A stretch of 6,353 nt of DNA from Chloroflexota bacterium (GTDB taxonomy: Bacteria; Chloroflexota; Dehalococcoidia; UBA3495): NCBI GenBank assembly GCA_022571575.1, contig JACZXN010000108.1, positions 1 through 6,353 on the forward strand, given 5' to 3'. Of this stretch, positions 6,019-6,353 are shown piece after piece. Position 1 is the first letter of the stretch; each line of letters starts with the position of its first letter. The position numbers and the translations under genes are program-made. The notes under the pieces are model-generated. The model saw only the letters and a list, made by a program, of their open reading frames with translations, did not search any database and was not told the origin of the DNA.

Positions 6019-6063
6019 ACCGGTGCTTCCCGATACCCGTGCGTCCGGTATCCGTGCTTCCGG
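6017..6063. repeat. Three degenerate 16-bp tandem repeats in the dnaN leader
   Basis: Units at 6017-6032 (ATACCGGTGCTTCCCG), 6033-6048 (ATACCCGTGCGTCCGG) and 6048-6063 (GTATCCGTGCTTCCGG). Neighbouring units agree at 13 of 16 positions. Spacing is 16 then 15 bases, about one and a half helical turns. They could be protein-binding iterons, a remnant of a dispersed intergenic repeat, or slippage products. Confidence 0.6.
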
Positions 6064-6068
6064 GAAGC
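6056..6068. repeat. 13-bp dyad overlapping the third tandem repeat
   Basis: GCTTCC (6056-6061), a central G, GGAAGC (6063-6068): a perfect inverted repeat with a one-base centre. Such a short centre suits a dimeric protein-binding site better than an RNA hairpin. Confidence 0.45.
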
Positions 6069-6138
6069 GGCACAGCGGACGGATGCGGTCAAAAACGAGC
6101 GATTAAAAATAAGGGGCAGGCTATCAGGTGGGCGGAAG

Positions 6139-6353
6139 ATGAAGATTTCGTGTATGCAAGAGAACCTCAGCCGGGGACTGGCCGTGGTGGGCCGGGCGGT
6201 GGCCAGCAGGGCCACGTTGCCGGTGACCCAGAATGTACTCCTCAGCATTGACCAGTCCATGCTGAAGCTGTCGGCCACCAACCTGGAGATTGCCATCACC
6301 ACCTGGGTCGGGGCAATGATTGAAGAGGAAGGCTCGATCACGGTGCCGGCCCG
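6139..6353 (+). CDS. dnaN: DNA polymerase III beta subunit (sliding clamp), N-terminus only
   Basis: The beta clamp encircles DNA and tethers the replicative polymerase; it also recruits repair and segregation proteins. Only 71 codons plus two bases are in the window, against about 370-380 residues for the whole protein. The start MKISCMQENLSRGLAVVGRA, then the segment TLPVTQNVLL at 26-35, LKLSATNLEI at 42-51 and GSITVPA at the edge follow the first-domain pattern of bacterial clamps very closely. The ATG at 6139 has AGGTG at 6126-6130, eight bases upstream. The upstream neighbour is alaX, transcribed away, so dnaN is not in the common dnaA-dnaN arrangement on this side. A candidate promoter lies at 5990-6018. 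Confidence 0.95.
   Translation, partial: MKISCMQENLSRGLAVVGRAVASRATLPVTQNVLLSIDQSMLKLSATNLEIAITTWVGAMIEEEGSITVPA

Larger units (their letters stand above)
5836..6138. other. Divergent intergenic region between alaX and dnaN
   Basis: This 303-base gap holds no credible gene. Open frames on both strands at its right end only shadow dnaN. From left to right it contains a GCTGATCAGC palindrome (5865-5874), a hairpin at the presumed alaX transcript start, the extended -10 for alaX, an AT-richer middle, a candidate dnaN promoter, three degenerate tandem repeats, a 13-base dyad and the dnaN ribosome-binding site (AGGTG, 6126-6130). No DnaA-box-like sequence was seen. Confidence 0.7.

Noticed and set aside
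5836..6138. Replication origin next to dnaN
   Set aside because: No TTATNCACA-like DnaA boxes and no clear AT-rich unwinding cluster were seen; the repeats present are GC-rich.
6000..6341. Minus-strand frame of 113 codons at the right edge
   Set aside because: It is antisense to the dnaN start and runs through the tandem repeats; DnaN identity on the plus strand is clear.

Overview
The window reads as a GC-rich bacterial chromosome segment. Sixty-base lines counted by hand gave about 60-72% G+C in the main genes. The beta-clamp N-terminus and the style of the hydantoinase, PIG-L and HicA proteins resemble Chloroflexota (Dehalococcoidia/SAR202-like) genomes. That assignment is inference from remembered family style; no search was run. 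There are no rRNA or tRNA genes, no CRISPR array and no transposase.

Layout, right to left. The right edge holds the first 71 codons of dnaN (DNA polymerase III beta clamp) on the + strand. A 303-base divergent intergenic region (5836-6138) separates it from a minus-strand block running to the left edge: alaX (alanyl-tRNA editing hydrolase), hyuA (hydantoinase/oxoprolinase A subunit), hicB (antitoxin), a frameshifted hicA (toxin), a PIG-L/LmbE zinc deacetylase, and hyuB (hydantoinase/oxoprolinase B subunit), which is cut by the left edge. The hyuB frame stays open for 426 codons from its ATG at 1280. The hicA gene is broken into two frames by a single-base shift, so neither half is long enough to stand out as an ORF.

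How the genes fit together. HyuA and HyuB should form one ATP-dependent enzyme that opens cyclic amides (hydantoins, 5-oxoproline or related lactams). The deacetylase 42 bases upstream of hyuB could remove an N-acyl group from the same compound, but the substrate cannot be read from sequence. AlaX removes wrongly charged serine or glycine from tRNA-Ala and is first in the block behind a strong extended -10 promoter. The hicBA pair sits between hyuA and the deacetylase-hyuB pair, is clearly AT-richer (about 48-52% G+C in sampled lines), is framed by inverted repeats and carries the broken toxin. It looks like a later arrival that separated two normally adjacent subunit genes.

The strongest points for a second look are the frameshifted hicA, the split hyuA/hyuB pair, the Asp replacing a usual zinc-ligand Cys in AlaX, and the tandem repeats plus dyad in the dnaN leader. 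I did not find evidence for a wholly new system.
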